Shown here piece by piece: positions 1 to 8,056 of a DNA stretch of 29,489 bases. The number at the start of each line of letters is the position of its first letter. Position 1 is the stretch's first letter. Under the pieces are notes generated by a model that was not told the origin of the DNA, searched no databases, and saw nothing but the letters and a program-made list of their open reading frames with translations. The stretch comes from an uncultured Frankineae bacterium (GTDB taxonomy: Bacteria > Actinomycetota > Actinomycetes > Mycobacteriales > SCTD01): NCBI GenBank assembly GCA_902805805.1, contig CADCUE010000211.1:1-29489 (forward strand), read 5' to 3'. The position numbers and the translations under genes are program-made.

Positions 1-248
1 GAGCGTCGTGAGCATCGGGCCTCGAACGCACCCGAGGGCGCGTACGGCGTGGATGCGAACAGCGCCGGGGCCAACGGCAGCGCCTGTCCATCCACGACCT
101 CATCGGCGAGATGACGTGGCAGGTCTTCTCCGCGCCCCGCTTCCGGACCATGTCCGCGATGTCCTCGACCATGGCGTCGCCCTGTCCGGTCGGGCGGTAG
201 TCCTCGCCGTACGCATCGAGTCGTCGCCTCTGACGTGCGAAGACCGGG
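1..248 (-). pseudogene. Frameshifted, 5'-truncated fragment of an unknown protein gene
   Basis: I do not recognise the family. On the minus strand, one frame from about 248 down to 107 reads like real actinobacterial protein (contains LDAYGEDYRPTGQGD and EKTCHVIS, with nearly every codon ending in G or C). At about position 107 that frame turns into Arg/Pro-rich shadow sequence. The neighbouring frame then becomes protein-like (DEVVDGQALPLAPALF) down to base 1. A single missing base near 107 would join the two parts. No ATG or GTG start lies in frame between the tRNA end at 249 and the first protein-like residues, so the 5' end seems lost as well. The gene runs off the left edge. It may be a decayed gene, a remnant left by an integration at the tRNA, or a real gene with a sequencing error. 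The pseudogene call is an inference from composition. Confidence 0.4.
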
Positions 249-322
249 TGGAGCGGGCGACGGGAATCGAACCCGCGTTCTCAGCTTGGGAAGCTGATGT
301 TCTGCCGCTGAACTACGCCCGC
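249..322 (-). tRNA. tRNA-Gly (anticodon CCC)
   Basis: The minus-strand sequence folds as a complete tRNA. The 7-bp acceptor stem is GCGGGCG (322-316) with CGCCCGC (259-253), followed by a U discriminator at 252 and an encoded CCA at 251-249. The T arm carries GGTTCGATTCC. The anticodon stem TCAGC/GCTGA encloses the loop TTCCCAA, giving anticodon CCC, which reads GGG glycine codons. A TAGGGT -10-like box lies at 338-343 on the same strand and overlaps the stop codon of the upstream methyltransferase gene, so the tRNA may have its own promoter. Its 3' end is the kind of site that tyrosine integrases use, and a gene fragment abuts it. Confidence 0.95.
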
Positions 323-340
323 AGCGGTGCGGAGGTCACC

Positions 341-1291
341 CTACCCGGCCTGCGCAGGCGTCGCGGGCAGTCGCTGCACGAGGTCGGCGAGCAGCTCGGG
401 GCCGACCCGACAGCAGCCACCGACCAGGCGTGCGCCCCCGTCGACCCAGCGCTGCACGTCCGCTGGGGACAGCCGCGGGTCGCCGGCCCACGCGCGGGCC
501 GCTGCGTCCCAGCGCTCGCCGCTGTTGGGGTAGACGACCACAGGACGGCCGCTGGCGCGCGCGACCTCGACGGAGGCGGTGACGTCGCCGGGAGCCAGGC
601 AGTTGACGCCCGCCGCGACGACGGACGGGGCATCGCGCACCATCGTGAACACGTCCTGCGCGCGCTCACCCCGCCGCGTCCGGACGGTCCCGGTCGCGTC
701 GAGCTCGGTCGTCAGCGAGATCCAGGCCGGGACGTCGACGTCGGCCAGCTCGAGCAGCAGGGCCTCGACCTCCAGCGCGGCGGGGATCGTCTCGCAGGCG
801 AGGACGTCGGCCCCGGCGTCGGCCAGCGCCTGCAGGCGCGGCCGGTGGAACCGGCGCAGCGCCTCGAGGTCGAGACCGCCCGAGCCGGCGTACGCACCGG
901 TGTACTCCGAGCCGTCGGCGAGCACCGCGCCGTACGGCCCGACGGAGCCGGCCACCCACGCCCGGCCGGCCAGACCGGAGCGGTCGCGTGCGTCCTGCGC
1001 GAGCGCGACGGAGCGCCGCAGCGACCGCTCGGCCGCCTCGGCTCCGAGCCCGGCCGCGGCGAACCCCTGGGCGCTGACCTGGTAGCTCGCCGTCGTGGCG
1101 ACACGCGCTCCGGCCGCGAAGAAGCGCGTGTGCGCCGCCACCACCGCGGCAGGGTCCTGCTCGACCAGCCGGGCCGACCACAGCGACGAGCCGACGTCGT
1201 GGCCGGCCGCCTCGAGCTCGGTGGACAGCCCCCCGTCGAGGGCGACGACCCCCCGGGCCAGCGCGTCGACGAAGGAGGTCAGGCCCGGCAC
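341..1291 (-). CDS. mmuM: Homocysteine S-methyltransferase
   Basis: This cytoplasmic enzyme moves a methyl group from S-methylmethionine (or S-adenosylmethionine) to homocysteine to make methionine. The 316-residue protein is the usual size for the single-domain family. It has the N-terminal DGGLSTELE motif (about residues 19-27) and the three zinc-binding cysteines: Cys231 in GVNC and Cys293-Cys294 in GGCCR. These place it in the Pfam S-methyl_trans (betaine-homocysteine methyltransferase) barrel family. The start is GTG at 1291 with AGGA a few bases upstream. The substrate donor cannot be told from sequence; MmuM is the best match because the cobalamin-binding modules of MetH are absent. 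It lies 60 bases downstream of the Fe-S reductase on the same strand and may be co-transcribed with it. Confidence 0.88.
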   Translation of the reverse strand: MPGLTSFVDALARGVVALDGGLSTELEAAGHDVGSSLWSARLVEQDPAAVVAAHTRFFAAGARVATTASYQVSAQGFAAAGLGAEAAERSLRRSVALAQDARDRSGLAGRAWVAGSVGPYGAVLADGSEYTGAYAGSGGLDLEALRRFHRPRLQALADAGADVLACETIPAALEVEALLLELADVDVPAWISLTTELDATGTVRTRRGERAQDVFTMVRDAPSVVAAGVNCLAPGDVTASVEVARASGRPVVVYPNSGERWDAAARAWAGDPRLSPADVQRWVDGGARLVGGCCRVGPELLADLVQRLPATPAQAG

Positions 1292-1351
1292 ACCGCCATC
1301 CTGCCGGACGGCCGGGGGCCGGGACGGACGGCGGGGTGGTGGGCCGTGGTC

Positions 1352-3973
1352 CTACGGCTGCGGGTCGGGGCGGCGGGGGCTGCCCGGCCCCTGCCCCTCC
1401 GTCGCGCCGCCCGGTGCGTCGCCCGGGCTGCCGGTGCTGTGCGCCGGCCCCTGCCCGGGGGTGGGACCGTGGCCCTCGGGGGTCCGGGCGGGGGCCGAGT
1501 CGGACGGCGGCGGTCCGGCCGGCGCAGAGGTGACCGACGGCGTCTGCAGGGTCGCGCCGGAGCTGGCCGGGTCGCTGGTCACCGGCGGAGCGCTGCTCGG
1601 GTCGACCTGGGCGAGCATGGCCTGGTCGATCTGCGCCGTCTCGGCGGGCGTCGCACCCACCGGCTTGGGGGCCTCGACCGTGACGTCCGGCGTGATCCCG
1701 GGCGCGCCCCCGATCCGGCTGCTGCCGATCTCGGAGGCGTCCGCACCGGCGCCGACGAGGGCCGGCTGGGGAGCGACCAGGGAGCGGGCGAGGATCTGCG
1801 ACACGTCGAGCACCTGCACGCCGTCCTTGGCCTCGCCGGACTGCTGCTTGGCGGTGACGGCGTCCGACAGCATGACCATGCAGAACGGGCAGGCGGTCGA
1901 CACGATGTCGGGGTCCAGCCCGAGCGCCTCGTCGGTGCGCTCCACGTTGATGGACTTGCCGATCTTCTCCTCCATCCACATGCGGGCGCCGCCGGCGCCG
2001 CAGCAGAAGCCGCGCTCCTTGCAGCGCGGCATCTCCGAGCTGCTCAGACCGTTGATGGCGTCGAGGATCTCGCGCGGAGGCGTGTAGACCTTGTTGTGCC
2101 GGCCGAGGTAGCACGGGTCGTGGTAGGTGACCTTCTCGTCGACCGGGCTGACCGGGACGAGGTGCCCGTCGGCGAGCAGTGACGCGAGCAGCTGGGTGTG
2201 GTGGACGACCTCGTAGTGCCCGCCGAGCTGCGGGTACTCGTTGGCGAGGGTGTTGAAGCAGTGCGGGCACGTCGCGACGATCTTGACGTCGTTCTCGCGC
2301 GTCGCACCGACGCTGTTCAGCGTCTCGACGTTCTCGGCCGCCAGCATCTGGAAGACGAACTCGTTGCCCAGGCGCCGGGCCGGGTCGCCGGAGCAGGTCT
2401 CGCCCGAGCCGAGCACGGCGTACTCGACGCCGGCGGTGTGCAGCAGCTCGGCGACGGCGCGGGTGACCTTCTTGCTGCGGTCCTCCAGGGCGCCGGCGCA
2501 GCCGACCCAGAACAGGTACTCCACCTCGTCGGGGATCTCGCCGTCGACGACGCGCACCGGGAAGGGCAGCCCCTCCATCCAGTCGTTGCGGGCCTTGTTG
2601 TTCAGACCCCAGGGGTTGCCGGCGTTCTCGAGGTTGCGCAGCATCACGCCGGCCTCGCTGGGGAACGCGCTCTCGATCAGCACCTGGTAGCGGCGCATGT
2701 CGAGGATGTGGTCGACGTGCTCGATGTCGACCGGGCACTGCTCGACGCAGGCGCCGCACGTCGTGCAGCTCCACAGGACGTCGGGGTCGATGACCCCGCC
2801 CTCCTCGGCGGTCCCGACGAGCGGGCGGACGGCCTGGTCGTGGTTGGTGCCCTTGACCCGGGCGTAGCCGTCCTCGGGGACGTCGTGACCGCGATGCGTG
2901 CCGGCGTCGTGGAAGTCGGGGACGTGGTCCTCCGGCGCGGTCTGCGAGCCGAGGATGTACGGCGCCTTGGCGAACAGGTGGTCGCGCAGGTTCATGATCA
3001 GCAGCTTCGGCGACAGCGGCTTGCCGGTGTTCCAGGCCGGGCACTGCGACTGGCAGCGTCCGCACTCGGTGCACGTGGCCATGTCGAGCATGGCGGTCCA
3101 TTTGAAGTCCTCGACCTTGGCGACGCCGAAGGTGTCGACCTCGGGGTCGGCCTCCTCGAGCTCGAGGACCTTGCCCTTGCTCATCATGGGCAGCAGACCG
3201 CCGAGCGCGGTGCCCTCGGGATTGCGCTTGGTCAGCACGTTGATCGGCGCGGTGGCGATGTGCAGGTGCTTGGAGTGCACGACCAGCACGAGGAAGCCCA
3301 TGATGACGGCGATGTGGGCGAGGATCATGACGTCCTCCAACCGCGCTGCGAACGTCTCCCCGAGCGGCTCGATCGCCAGGCTCAGGAGCTTGCTGAAGAA
3401 CGGCGCCCACTCGTTCTCCTGCCACGGCGACGTGCCGTGGGCGAGCTGCGCGGCACGGATGCCGAACAGCGTCGCGATGACGAGCCCGATGAGCCCGAGC
3501 ACGACCCAGGCCGCCTGCGTGTGCGAGCCGTAGAAGCGCGAGTCGCGCTTCAGCCGCTTGGGTTCGTTGCGCTTGCGGATGACCGCGAAGGCGATCAGGC
3601 CCAGTCCCACGGCGACGGCGAAGAAGTCCTCGAGGAAGCCGAGGACGGGGCTGCGACCGATGAGCGGGATGGCGAAGGTCTCGGTGAACAGGTGGCCGTA
3701 CGCCTCGATGATCGTCAGGAACAGGACGATGAAGCCCCAGAACACGAGGAAGTGGGCGATCCCGGGGACGTTCCACTTGAGCAGGCGGGCCTGGCCGAGC
3801 ACCTCGGTCACCTGCCCCAGCAGGCGCTTGGGCCAGTCGTCGAGCCGACCCGGCGACGGCTGGCCGGCCTGGATCATGCGAGCGAGGAACCACACCCGGC
3901 GCCCGGCGATGGCCAGCGCCACCGCCGTGATGAGCAGACCGAGCACGAGGCGCACGATCATGTGCGTTTCCAC
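1352..3973 (-). CDS. Membrane-anchored heterodisulfide-reductase-like Fe-S oxidoreductase
   Basis: This is a predicted electron-transfer reductase at the inner face of the membrane. The first ~260 residues hold about five hydrophobic segments resembling a nitrate-reductase gamma or HdrE-type membrane anchor. Two ferredoxin-type [4Fe-4S] motifs follow: CxxCxxCxxxC from Cys301 and a second from Cys403 (CTTCGACVEQCP). Two cysteine-rich CCG (HdrB/GlpC-type) domains come next, with CPHCFNTLANEYP, DPCYLGRHN, CCGAGGARMW and CPFCMVML. The length of about 873 residues fits the mycobacterial homologue Rv0338c as I recall it. The last ~100 residues are a Pro/Gly/Ser/Thr-rich, probably disordered tail. 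GTG at 3973 is chosen because GGAGG lies four bases upstream; ATG at 3961 is the alternative but sits 16 bases from that site. Electron donor and acceptor are unknown. A TetR-type palindrome and a TAGGCT -10 box lie upstream. Confidence 0.85.
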   Translation of the reverse strand: METHMIVRLVLGLLITAVALAIAGRRVWFLARMIQAGQPSPGRLDDWPKRLLGQVTEVLGQARLLKWNVPGIAHFLVFWGFIVLFLTIIEAYGHLFTETFAIPLIGRSPVLGFLEDFFAVAVGLGLIAFAVIRKRNEPKRLKRDSRFYGSHTQAAWVVLGLIGLVIATLFGIRAAQLAHGTSPWQENEWAPFFSKLLSLAIEPLGETFAARLEDVMILAHIAVIMGFLVLVVHSKHLHIATAPINVLTKRNPEGTALGGLLPMMSKGKVLELEEADPEVDTFGVAKVEDFKWTAMLDMATCTECGRCQSQCPAWNTGKPLSPKLLIMNLRDHLFAKAPYILGSQTAPEDHVPDFHDAGTHRGHDVPEDGYARVKGTNHDQAVRPLVGTAEEGGVIDPDVLWSCTTCGACVEQCPVDIEHVDHILDMRRYQVLIESAFPSEAGVMLRNLENAGNPWGLNNKARNDWMEGLPFPVRVVDGEIPDEVEYLFWVGCAGALEDRSKKVTRAVAELLHTAGVEYAVLGSGETCSGDPARRLGNEFVFQMLAAENVETLNSVGATRENDVKIVATCPHCFNTLANEYPQLGGHYEVVHHTQLLASLLADGHLVPVSPVDEKVTYHDPCYLGRHNKVYTPPREILDAINGLSSSEMPRCKERGFCCGAGGARMWMEEKIGKSINVERTDEALGLDPDIVSTACPFCMVMLSDAVTAKQQSGEAKDGVQVLDVSQILARSLVAPQPALVGAGADASEIGSSRIGGAPGITPDVTVEAPKPVGATPAETAQIDQAMLAQVDPSSAPPVTSDPASSGATLQTPSVTSAPAGPPPSDSAPARTPEGHGPTPGQGPAHSTGSPGDAPGGATEGQGPGSPRRPDPQP

Positions 3974-4021
3974 GGGACCTCCGAGAACGGGCGGCGCACA
4001 GGGCACACCGCAGCACCGGGC

Positions 4022-4027
4022 AGCCTA
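4022..4027 (-). promoter_or_regulatory. Putative -10 box for the Fe-S reductase gene
   Basis: TAGGCT on the minus strand fits the actinobacterial TANNNT -10 pattern and also occurs before other starts in this window. Transcription would begin near 4014, giving a leader of about 40 bases that contains the GGAGG ribosome site. No convincing -35 box is seen. The TetR-type palindrome at 4050-4061 falls where a -35 box would be. Confidence 0.4.
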
Positions 4028-4049
4028 CGACTCGTCCGGGGTCCGTTCC

Positions 4050-4061
4050 TACCGGTCGGTA
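4050..4061. promoter_or_regulatory. TetR-type operator palindrome
   Basis: TACCGGTCGGTA is an inverted repeat of TACCG and CGGTA separated by two bases. Palindromes of this shape are typical binding sites of TetR-family repressors. It lies about 25 bases upstream of the TAGGCT -10 box, where a bound repressor would block RNA polymerase from the Fe-S reductase promoter. No TetR gene is in the window, so the regulator would be encoded elsewhere. Confidence 0.4.
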
Positions 4062-4066
4062 ACCGG

Positions 4067-4089
4067 CCGCTCGGCCGTCCGCCGAGCGG
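4067..4089 (-). terminator. Hairpin downstream of the aldo/keto reductase and small-peptide genes
   Basis: CCGCTCGG and CCGAGCGG form a perfect 8-bp GC-rich stem with a 7-base loop and no U-run, as is common in actinobacterial terminators. It lies after the minus-strand small open frame (stop at 4159) and before the next minus-strand promoter. That placement suits a terminator insulating the Fe-S reductase unit. Confidence 0.4.
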
Positions 4090-4158
4090 TGCTGGAGCCG
4101 CTCGGGCGCGCTGCCTGCCCGCCCGCCGTGACCCCGAGCCGCTCCTCGGGCGGTGGCG

Positions 4159-4302
4159 TCAGTAGACGGCCGAGACCACTCGTGCGGCGCCCTGCAGGAC
4201 CAGCGCCGTCAGTGGCCCGGCCAGCAGCAGCACCAGCACGAGCGCGAGCGCGCGCATGCGGCGGTTGGGTCCGCCGCGGCGGTCCCGCATCTCGGAGAGC
4301 AC
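4159..4302 (-). CDS. Small single-pass membrane peptide, function unknown
   Basis: This short minus-strand frame encodes 47 residues from GTG at 4302, or 43 residues from ATG at 4290. The peptide has a basic N-terminus (RDRRGGPNRRMR), one hydrophobic stretch of about 20 residues (ALALVLVLLLAGPLTALVLQ), and a short tail ending AARVVSAVY. This is the layout of a small membrane protein or a signal anchor with the positive-inside rule obeyed. It begins 40 bases after the aldo/keto reductase stop on the same strand, so it could share that mRNA. Neither start has a strong ribosome site; GAG before the ATG is the best. No function is assigned. It could also be a chance frame, but its composition and position argue for a real gene. 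Confidence 0.5.
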   Translation of the reverse strand: MLSEMRDRRGGPNRRMRALALVLVLLLAGPLTALVLQGAARVVSAVY

Positions 4303-4342
4303 AGGGCGAGCCTGCCACGCCTGCGCCCCTGTCGTCGCGGGC

Positions 4343-5377
4343 TCAGCGCCCGCCCTCGATGCGGCGGCTGCGCTGCTGCCGCCCGGGCTCGCCGTACGGG
4401 TAGTCGGCCACGGCCGGGGCGCTGACCTGCTCCAGCCGCGCGTGCTCCTGCTCCGTCAGCACCAGCTCGGCCGCGCCGAGGTTCTGGCGCAGCTGCTCGG
4501 TGGTGCGGGCCCCGAGGATGACCGACGAGACGGCCGGCCGGGCGGCCAGCCAGGCCAGGGCCACCTGCGCCATGGGGGCGCCGTGCGCCTCGGCGACGTC
4601 CTGCACCGCCTCGAGGACGTCCCAGGTCCGCTCCCGGCCGCCGACCCGGTCGTACGCCTCGATGCCGCGATCGGGGTCGTCGCCCAGCCGGGTGGCCCCG
4701 GTGGGGCGCTGGTCGCGGGTGTACTTGCCCGACAGCCACCCGCCACCGAGCGGGCTCCAGGGGAGCAGGCCGAGCCCGTTGTGCTCGCAGGCAGGGACGA
4801 TCTCGTGCTCGATGTCGCGCACCAGCAGGCTGTAGGCAGGCTGGAGCGTCACGGGCACGGCCAGGTGCTCCCGCTCCGCCACGTCGACCGCCTTCTGCAC
4901 CTGCCAGCCGGTGAAGTTCGACAGCCCGGGGTAGCCGATCTTGCCGGCGTGCACCGCGTCGTCGAGGAAGCGCAGCGTCTCCTCGAGCGGGGTCAGCGGG
5001 TCCCAGGCGTGCAGCTGGTAGAGGTCGACGTGCTCGACGCCCAGGCGGCTCAGGGAGGCGTCGAGGGCGCGCCGCAGGTGGCGCCGCGAGGTGCCGACGC
5101 CGTTGGGCTCGTCGGCCATCGGGAACCGGCCCTTGGTGGCCAGCACGACCCGGTCGCGCACCTCGGCCGGGCGGGAGGCCAGCCAGCGGCCGATGATCGT
5201 CTCGGACACCCCGGTGGAGTAGACGTCGGCGGTGTCGACGAGCGTGCCGCCGGCCTCGACGAACACGTCGAGCTGCTCGTGGGCGCCCGCCTCGTCGGTC
5301 TCGTCGCCGAACGTCATGGTGCCCAGGCACAGGGTCGAGACCGAGGTCCCGCTGCGGCCGAGCGTGCGGTACTGCAT
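4343..5377 (-). CDS. Aldo/keto reductase
   Basis: This is an NADPH-dependent oxidoreductase of the aldo/keto reductase superfamily, which reduces aldehydes or ketones in the cytoplasm on a TIM barrel. The full catalytic tetrad is visible: Asp48 (in LVDTAD), Tyr53 (DVYSTG), Lys82 (LATKG) and His123 (YQLHAWD). The C-terminal part SSVILGARTTEQLRQNL fits the cofactor-phosphate binding region. At 344 residues it is slightly long for the family and matches the YajO/Tas-like or potassium-channel-beta-like bacterial subgroup. ATG at 5377 has a good AAGGAGAG ribosome site seven bases or so upstream. The substrate cannot be predicted. It is divergent from the dnaK operon and only about 90 bases from the first HAIR element, so heat-shock regulation is possible but unproven. 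Confidence 0.9.
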   Translation of the reverse strand: MQYRTLGRSGTSVSTLCLGTMTFGDETDEAGAHEQLDVFVEAGGTLVDTADVYSTGVSETIIGRWLASRPAEVRDRVVLATKGRFPMADEPNGVGTSRRHLRRALDASLSRLGVEHVDLYQLHAWDPLTPLEETLRFLDDAVHAGKIGYPGLSNFTGWQVQKAVDVAEREHLAVPVTLQPAYSLLVRDIEHEIVPACEHNGLGLLPWSPLGGGWLSGKYTRDQRPTGATRLGDDPDRGIEAYDRVGGRERTWDVLEAVQDVAEAHGAPMAQVALAWLAARPAVSSVILGARTTEQLRQNLGAAELVLTEQEHARLEQVSAPAVADYPYGEPGRQQRSRRIEGGR

Positions 5378-5468
5378 GGGCTCTCCTTCGAGCGTCGTCC
5401 GTCGTCCCTGGCGGTGGCCGACCTACCCCCGCGCGGCACGCCGACGCAGGACGAACCCGTCGGGCAGG

Positions 5469-5489
5469 GCTGAGTCGGGAAGGCTCAAG
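5469..5489. promoter_or_regulatory. HAIR element 1 (HspR operator) upstream of dnaK
   Basis: GCTGAGT, seven bases, GCTCAAG. This matches the HspR-associated inverted repeat CTTGAGT-N7-ACTCAAG at 11 of 14 defined positions with the exact 7-base spacer. It lies just upstream of the likely -35 region of dnaK. Confidence 0.75.
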
Positions 5490-5493
5490 CCGG

Positions 5494-5524
5494 TTCGACG
5501 GTTGTCCGTCGTGGGCACTATCCT
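5494..5524 (+). promoter_or_regulatory. Putative dnaK operon promoter
   Basis: A TATCCT box at 5519-5524 fits the -10 pattern, and TTCGAC at 5494-5499 is a weak -35 candidate with a long 19-base spacer. One HAIR element lies just upstream and the other overlaps the -10 box and probable start site, so HspR bound to both would cover the promoter. The leader would be about 60 bases with GGAAGG before the dnaK ATG. Confidence 0.5.
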
Positions 5525-5542
5525 GAGTGCCAGCCACTCAAC
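5522..5542. promoter_or_regulatory. HAIR element 2 (HspR operator) over the dnaK promoter
   Basis: CCTGAGT, seven bases, ACTCAAC. This matches CTTGAGT-N7-ACTCAAG at 12 of 14 defined positions with the exact spacer. It overlaps the TATCCT -10 box and the expected transcription start. Confidence 0.85.
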
Positions 5543-5590
5543 ATCGCGTCCACCCGGACGTCGGACGCCGCACAACGGAAGGGCACATCC

Positions 5591-7420
5591 ATGGCACGCG
5601 CCGTCGGCATCGACCTCGGCACCACCAACTCCTGCGTCGCCGTCCTCGAGGGCGGTGAGCCCTCGGTCATCGCCAACGCCGAGGGCTCGCGCACCACCCC
5701 GTCGATCGTCGCCTTCGCCAAGAACGGCGAGGTGCTCGTCGGCGAGGTCGCCAAGCGCCAGGCGGTCACCAACGTCGAGCGCACCATCCGCTCGGTCAAG
5801 CGCCACATGGGCACCTCGTGGAAGCAGAGCCTGGACGGCAAGGACTTCACCCCCCAGCAGATCAGCGCCTTCGTGCTGCAGAAGCTCAAGCGCGACGCCG
5901 AGAGCTACCTCGGCGAGCCGGTCACCGACGCGGTGATCACCGTGCCGGCGTACTTCTCCGACGCCGAGCGCCAGGCCACCAAGGAGGCGGGCGAGATCGC
6001 CGGCCTGAACGTCCTGCGCATCGTCAACGAGCCCACCGCGGCGGCGCTGGCGTACGGCCTGGACAAGGGCGAGCGCGAGCAGACCATCCTCGTCTTCGAC
6101 CTCGGTGGCGGCACCTTCGACGTGTCGCTGCTCGAGATCGGCGACGGCGTGATCGAGGTCAAGGCGACCTCCGGCGACAACAAGCTCGGTGGTGACGACT
6201 GGGACCAGCGCGTCGTCGAGCACCTCGTCAAGCAGTTCCAGCTGTCGAACAACGGGATCGACCTGTCCGGCGACAAGATGGCGATGCAGCGCCTGCGCGA
6301 GGCGGCCGAGAAGGCCAAGATCGAGCTGTCGGCGTCGCAGTCGACCGGCATCAACCTGCCCTACATCACCGCGAGCCCCGAGGGCCCGCTGCACCTCGAC
6401 GTCACGCTCACCCGGGCGGAGTTCCAGCGCATGACGCAGGACCTGCTCGACCGCTGCAAGGGCCCGTTCCAGCAGGCCATCAAGGACGCCGGCATCTCCA
6501 TCGGCCAGATCGACCACGTCGTGCTCGTCGGCGGCTCCACCCGCATGCCGGCCGTGTCCGAGCTGGTGCGCGAGCTCGCCGGCAAGGAGCCGAACAAGGG
6601 CGTCAACCCCGACGAGGTCGTCGCCGTGGGCGCCGCCCTGCAGGCCGGTGTCCTGAAGGGCGAGGTCAAGGACGTCCTGCTGCTCGACGTCACGCCGCTG
6701 TCCCTGGGCATCGAGACCAAGGGCGGCATCATGACCAAGCTGATCGAGCGCAACACGACCATCCCGACCAAGCGCTCCGAGGTCTTCACCACGGCCGACG
6801 ACAACCAGCCGTCCGTCCAGATCCAGGTCTTCCAGGGCGAGCGCGAGATGGCCGCCTACAACAAGAAGCTCGGCATGTTCGAGCTGACCGGTCTGCCGCC
6901 GGCGCCGCGCGGTGTCCCGCAGATCGAGGTCGTCTTCGACATCGACGCCAACGGCATCGTGCACGTCTCCGCCAAGGACCTGGGGACGGGCAAGGAGCAG
7001 CGCATGACCATCTCCGGCGGCAGCGCGCTGCCCAAGGACGAGGTCGAGCGCATGATGCGCGAGGCGGAGGAGTACGCCGAGGAGGACCGCAAGCGCCGCG
7101 ACGAGGCCGAGACCCGCAACTCCGCGGAGGCTCTCGTCTTCCAGACCGAGAAGTTCCTGGGCGAGAACGGCGACAAGCTGCCCGCCGAGGGCAAGGCCGA
7201 CGCCGAGGCAGCGCTGACCGACCTGCGCTCCGTGCTCGGCGGCAGCGACACGGCGGCCATCAAGTCCGCGGCCGAGAAGCTCGCCACCAAGAGCCAGGAG
7301 CTCGGCGGTGCGCTGTACGCCCAGCAGGCCGCGGACGCCCCCGGAAGCGCCGGAGCGGCCGGCTCCGCGGACGACGACGGCGTGGTCGACGCGGAGGTCG
7401 TGGAGGACGAGGGCAAGTGA
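5591..7420 (+). CDS. dnaK: Molecular chaperone DnaK (Hsp70)
   Basis: ATP-driven Hsp70 chaperone that binds exposed hydrophobic peptide segments in cooperation with DnaJ and the exchange factor GrpE. The 609-residue protein starts with the nucleotide-binding domain signature [11 protein letters not shown] (residues 6-16). It carries the second phosphate-binding motif DLGGGTFD (170-177) and the third signature [12 protein letters not shown]. The linker [16 protein letters not shown] leads into the substrate-binding domain. The acidic tail ends [10 protein letters not shown], a DnaK-like terminus. ATG at 5591 has GGAAGG upstream. It is the first gene of the dnaK-grpE-dnaJ-hspR operon, and its stop overlaps the grpE start. 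Two HAIR operators precede it. In actinobacteria DnaK also acts as co-repressor with HspR, which closes a feedback loop. Confidence 0.99.
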   Translation: MARAVGIDLGTTNSCVAVLEGGEPSVIANAEGSRTTPSIVAFAKNGEVLVGEVAKRQAVTNVERTIRSVKRHMGTSWKQSLDGKDFTPQQISAFVLQKLKRDAESYLGEPVTDAVITVPAYFSDAERQATKEAGEIAGLNVLRIVNEPTAAALAYGLDKGEREQTILVFDLGGGTFDVSLLEIGDGVIEVKATSGDNKLGGDDWDQRVVEHLVKQFQLSNNGIDLSGDKMAMQRLREAAEKAKIELSASQSTGINLPYITASPEGPLHLDVTLTRAEFQRMTQDLLDRCKGPFQQAIKDAGISIGQIDHVVLVGGSTRMPAVSELVRELAGKEPNKGVNPDEVVAVGAALQAGVLKGEVKDVLLLDVTPLSLGIETKGGIMTKLIERNTTIPTKRSEVFTTADDNQPSVQIQVFQGEREMAAYNKKLGMFELTGLPPAPRGVPQIEVVFDIDANGIVHVSAKDLGTGKEQRMTISGGSALPKDEVERMMREAEEYAEEDRKRRDEAETRNSAEALVFQTEKFLGENGDKLPAEGKADAEAALTDLRSVLGGSDTAAIKSAAEKLATKSQELGGALYAQQAADAPGSAGAAGSADDDGVVDAEVVEDEGK

Positions 7421-8043
7421 GCAGCCCCTCCCGTCCCGACGAGCCGCTGGTCGACGACCCCGACCGCGTCGTCGTCCGCGACAAGCGGCGGCTCGATCCC
7501 GAGTCCGGTGCGGTGCGCGAGCCGGTGGCCGTCTCCCCCGAGGAGGCGGCCCCGGCCGCGGCGCCCGAGCCGGACCCCCAGCCCGGACCCGAGCCCGACC
7601 GGGTCGCCGAGCTGACCGCCGATCTCCAGCGGCTCTCGGCGGAGTACGCCAACTACCGCAAGCGCGTGGAGCGCGACCGGGTGGCCGTCGTCGAGATGGC
7701 CACCGCCGGGCTGCTCTCCGGACTGCTTCCCGTCCTCGACGACGTCGAGCGCGCACGCCAGCACGGGGATCTCACCGGCGGCTTCCTCGCCGTCGGCGAG
7801 GCGCTCGAGGCGCTGACGGCCAAGCTCGGGCTCGAGCGCTTCGGCGAGGTCGGCGAGCCGTTCGACCCGTCGGTGCACGAGGCGCTCATGGCGGCCGAGG
7901 CCGACCCGACGGCGTCCGTCGCGGTGTGCGCGGCGGTGTTCTCCCCGGGCTACCGGTTGTCCGGTGGGCGGGTCCTGCGGCCCGCCCGCGTGTCCGTCGC
8001 CGAGCCCGGGGCGCCGGCCCCGGTCGAGGCAGCCGAGGTCTGA
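7417..8043 (+). CDS. grpE: Nucleotide exchange factor GrpE
   Basis: GrpE releases ADP from DnaK and so resets the chaperone cycle. The 208-residue protein has a Pro/Glu-rich disordered N-terminus (about 1-60). A coiled-coil segment follows ([20 protein letters not shown]), then the family core [18 protein letters not shown] and the beta domain with [13 protein letters not shown] and [17 protein letters not shown]. The family motif DP..HEA is intact. The GTG start at 7417 overlaps the dnaK stop by four bases (GTGA), which indicates translational coupling. The length is normal for actinobacteria, whose GrpE proteins have long variable ends. The next gene, dnaJ, starts 13 bases after the stop. 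Confidence 0.97.
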   Translation: MSSPSRPDEPLVDDPDRVVVRDKRRLDPESGAVREPVAVSPEEAAPAAAPEPDPQPGPEPDRVAELTADLQRLSAEYANYRKRVERDRVAVVEMATAGLLSGLLPVLDDVERARQHGDLTGGFLAVGEALEALTAKLGLERFGEVGEPFDPSVHEALMAAEADPTASVAVCAAVFSPGYRLSGGRVLRPARVSVAEPGAPAPVEAAEV

Positions 8044-8056
8044 GGGAGGGGACGCC

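Noticed and set aside
8..2182. Long plus-strand open frame across the tRNA, mmuM and Fe-S reductase genes
   Set aside because: It is antisense to clear genes, runs through a tRNA, and its product is Arg/Gly/Ala-rich without motifs. GC-rich DNA keeps such shadow frames open.
666..4016. 1116-residue minus-strand frame covering the Fe-S reductase and part of mmuM
   Set aside because: It is the shifted frame of two real genes, with an Arg/Pro/Gly-rich product and no motifs.
5423..7756. 777-residue antisense frame over dnaK
   Set aside because: The composition mirrors complementary dnaK codons. dnaK and grpE on the plus strand are certain.
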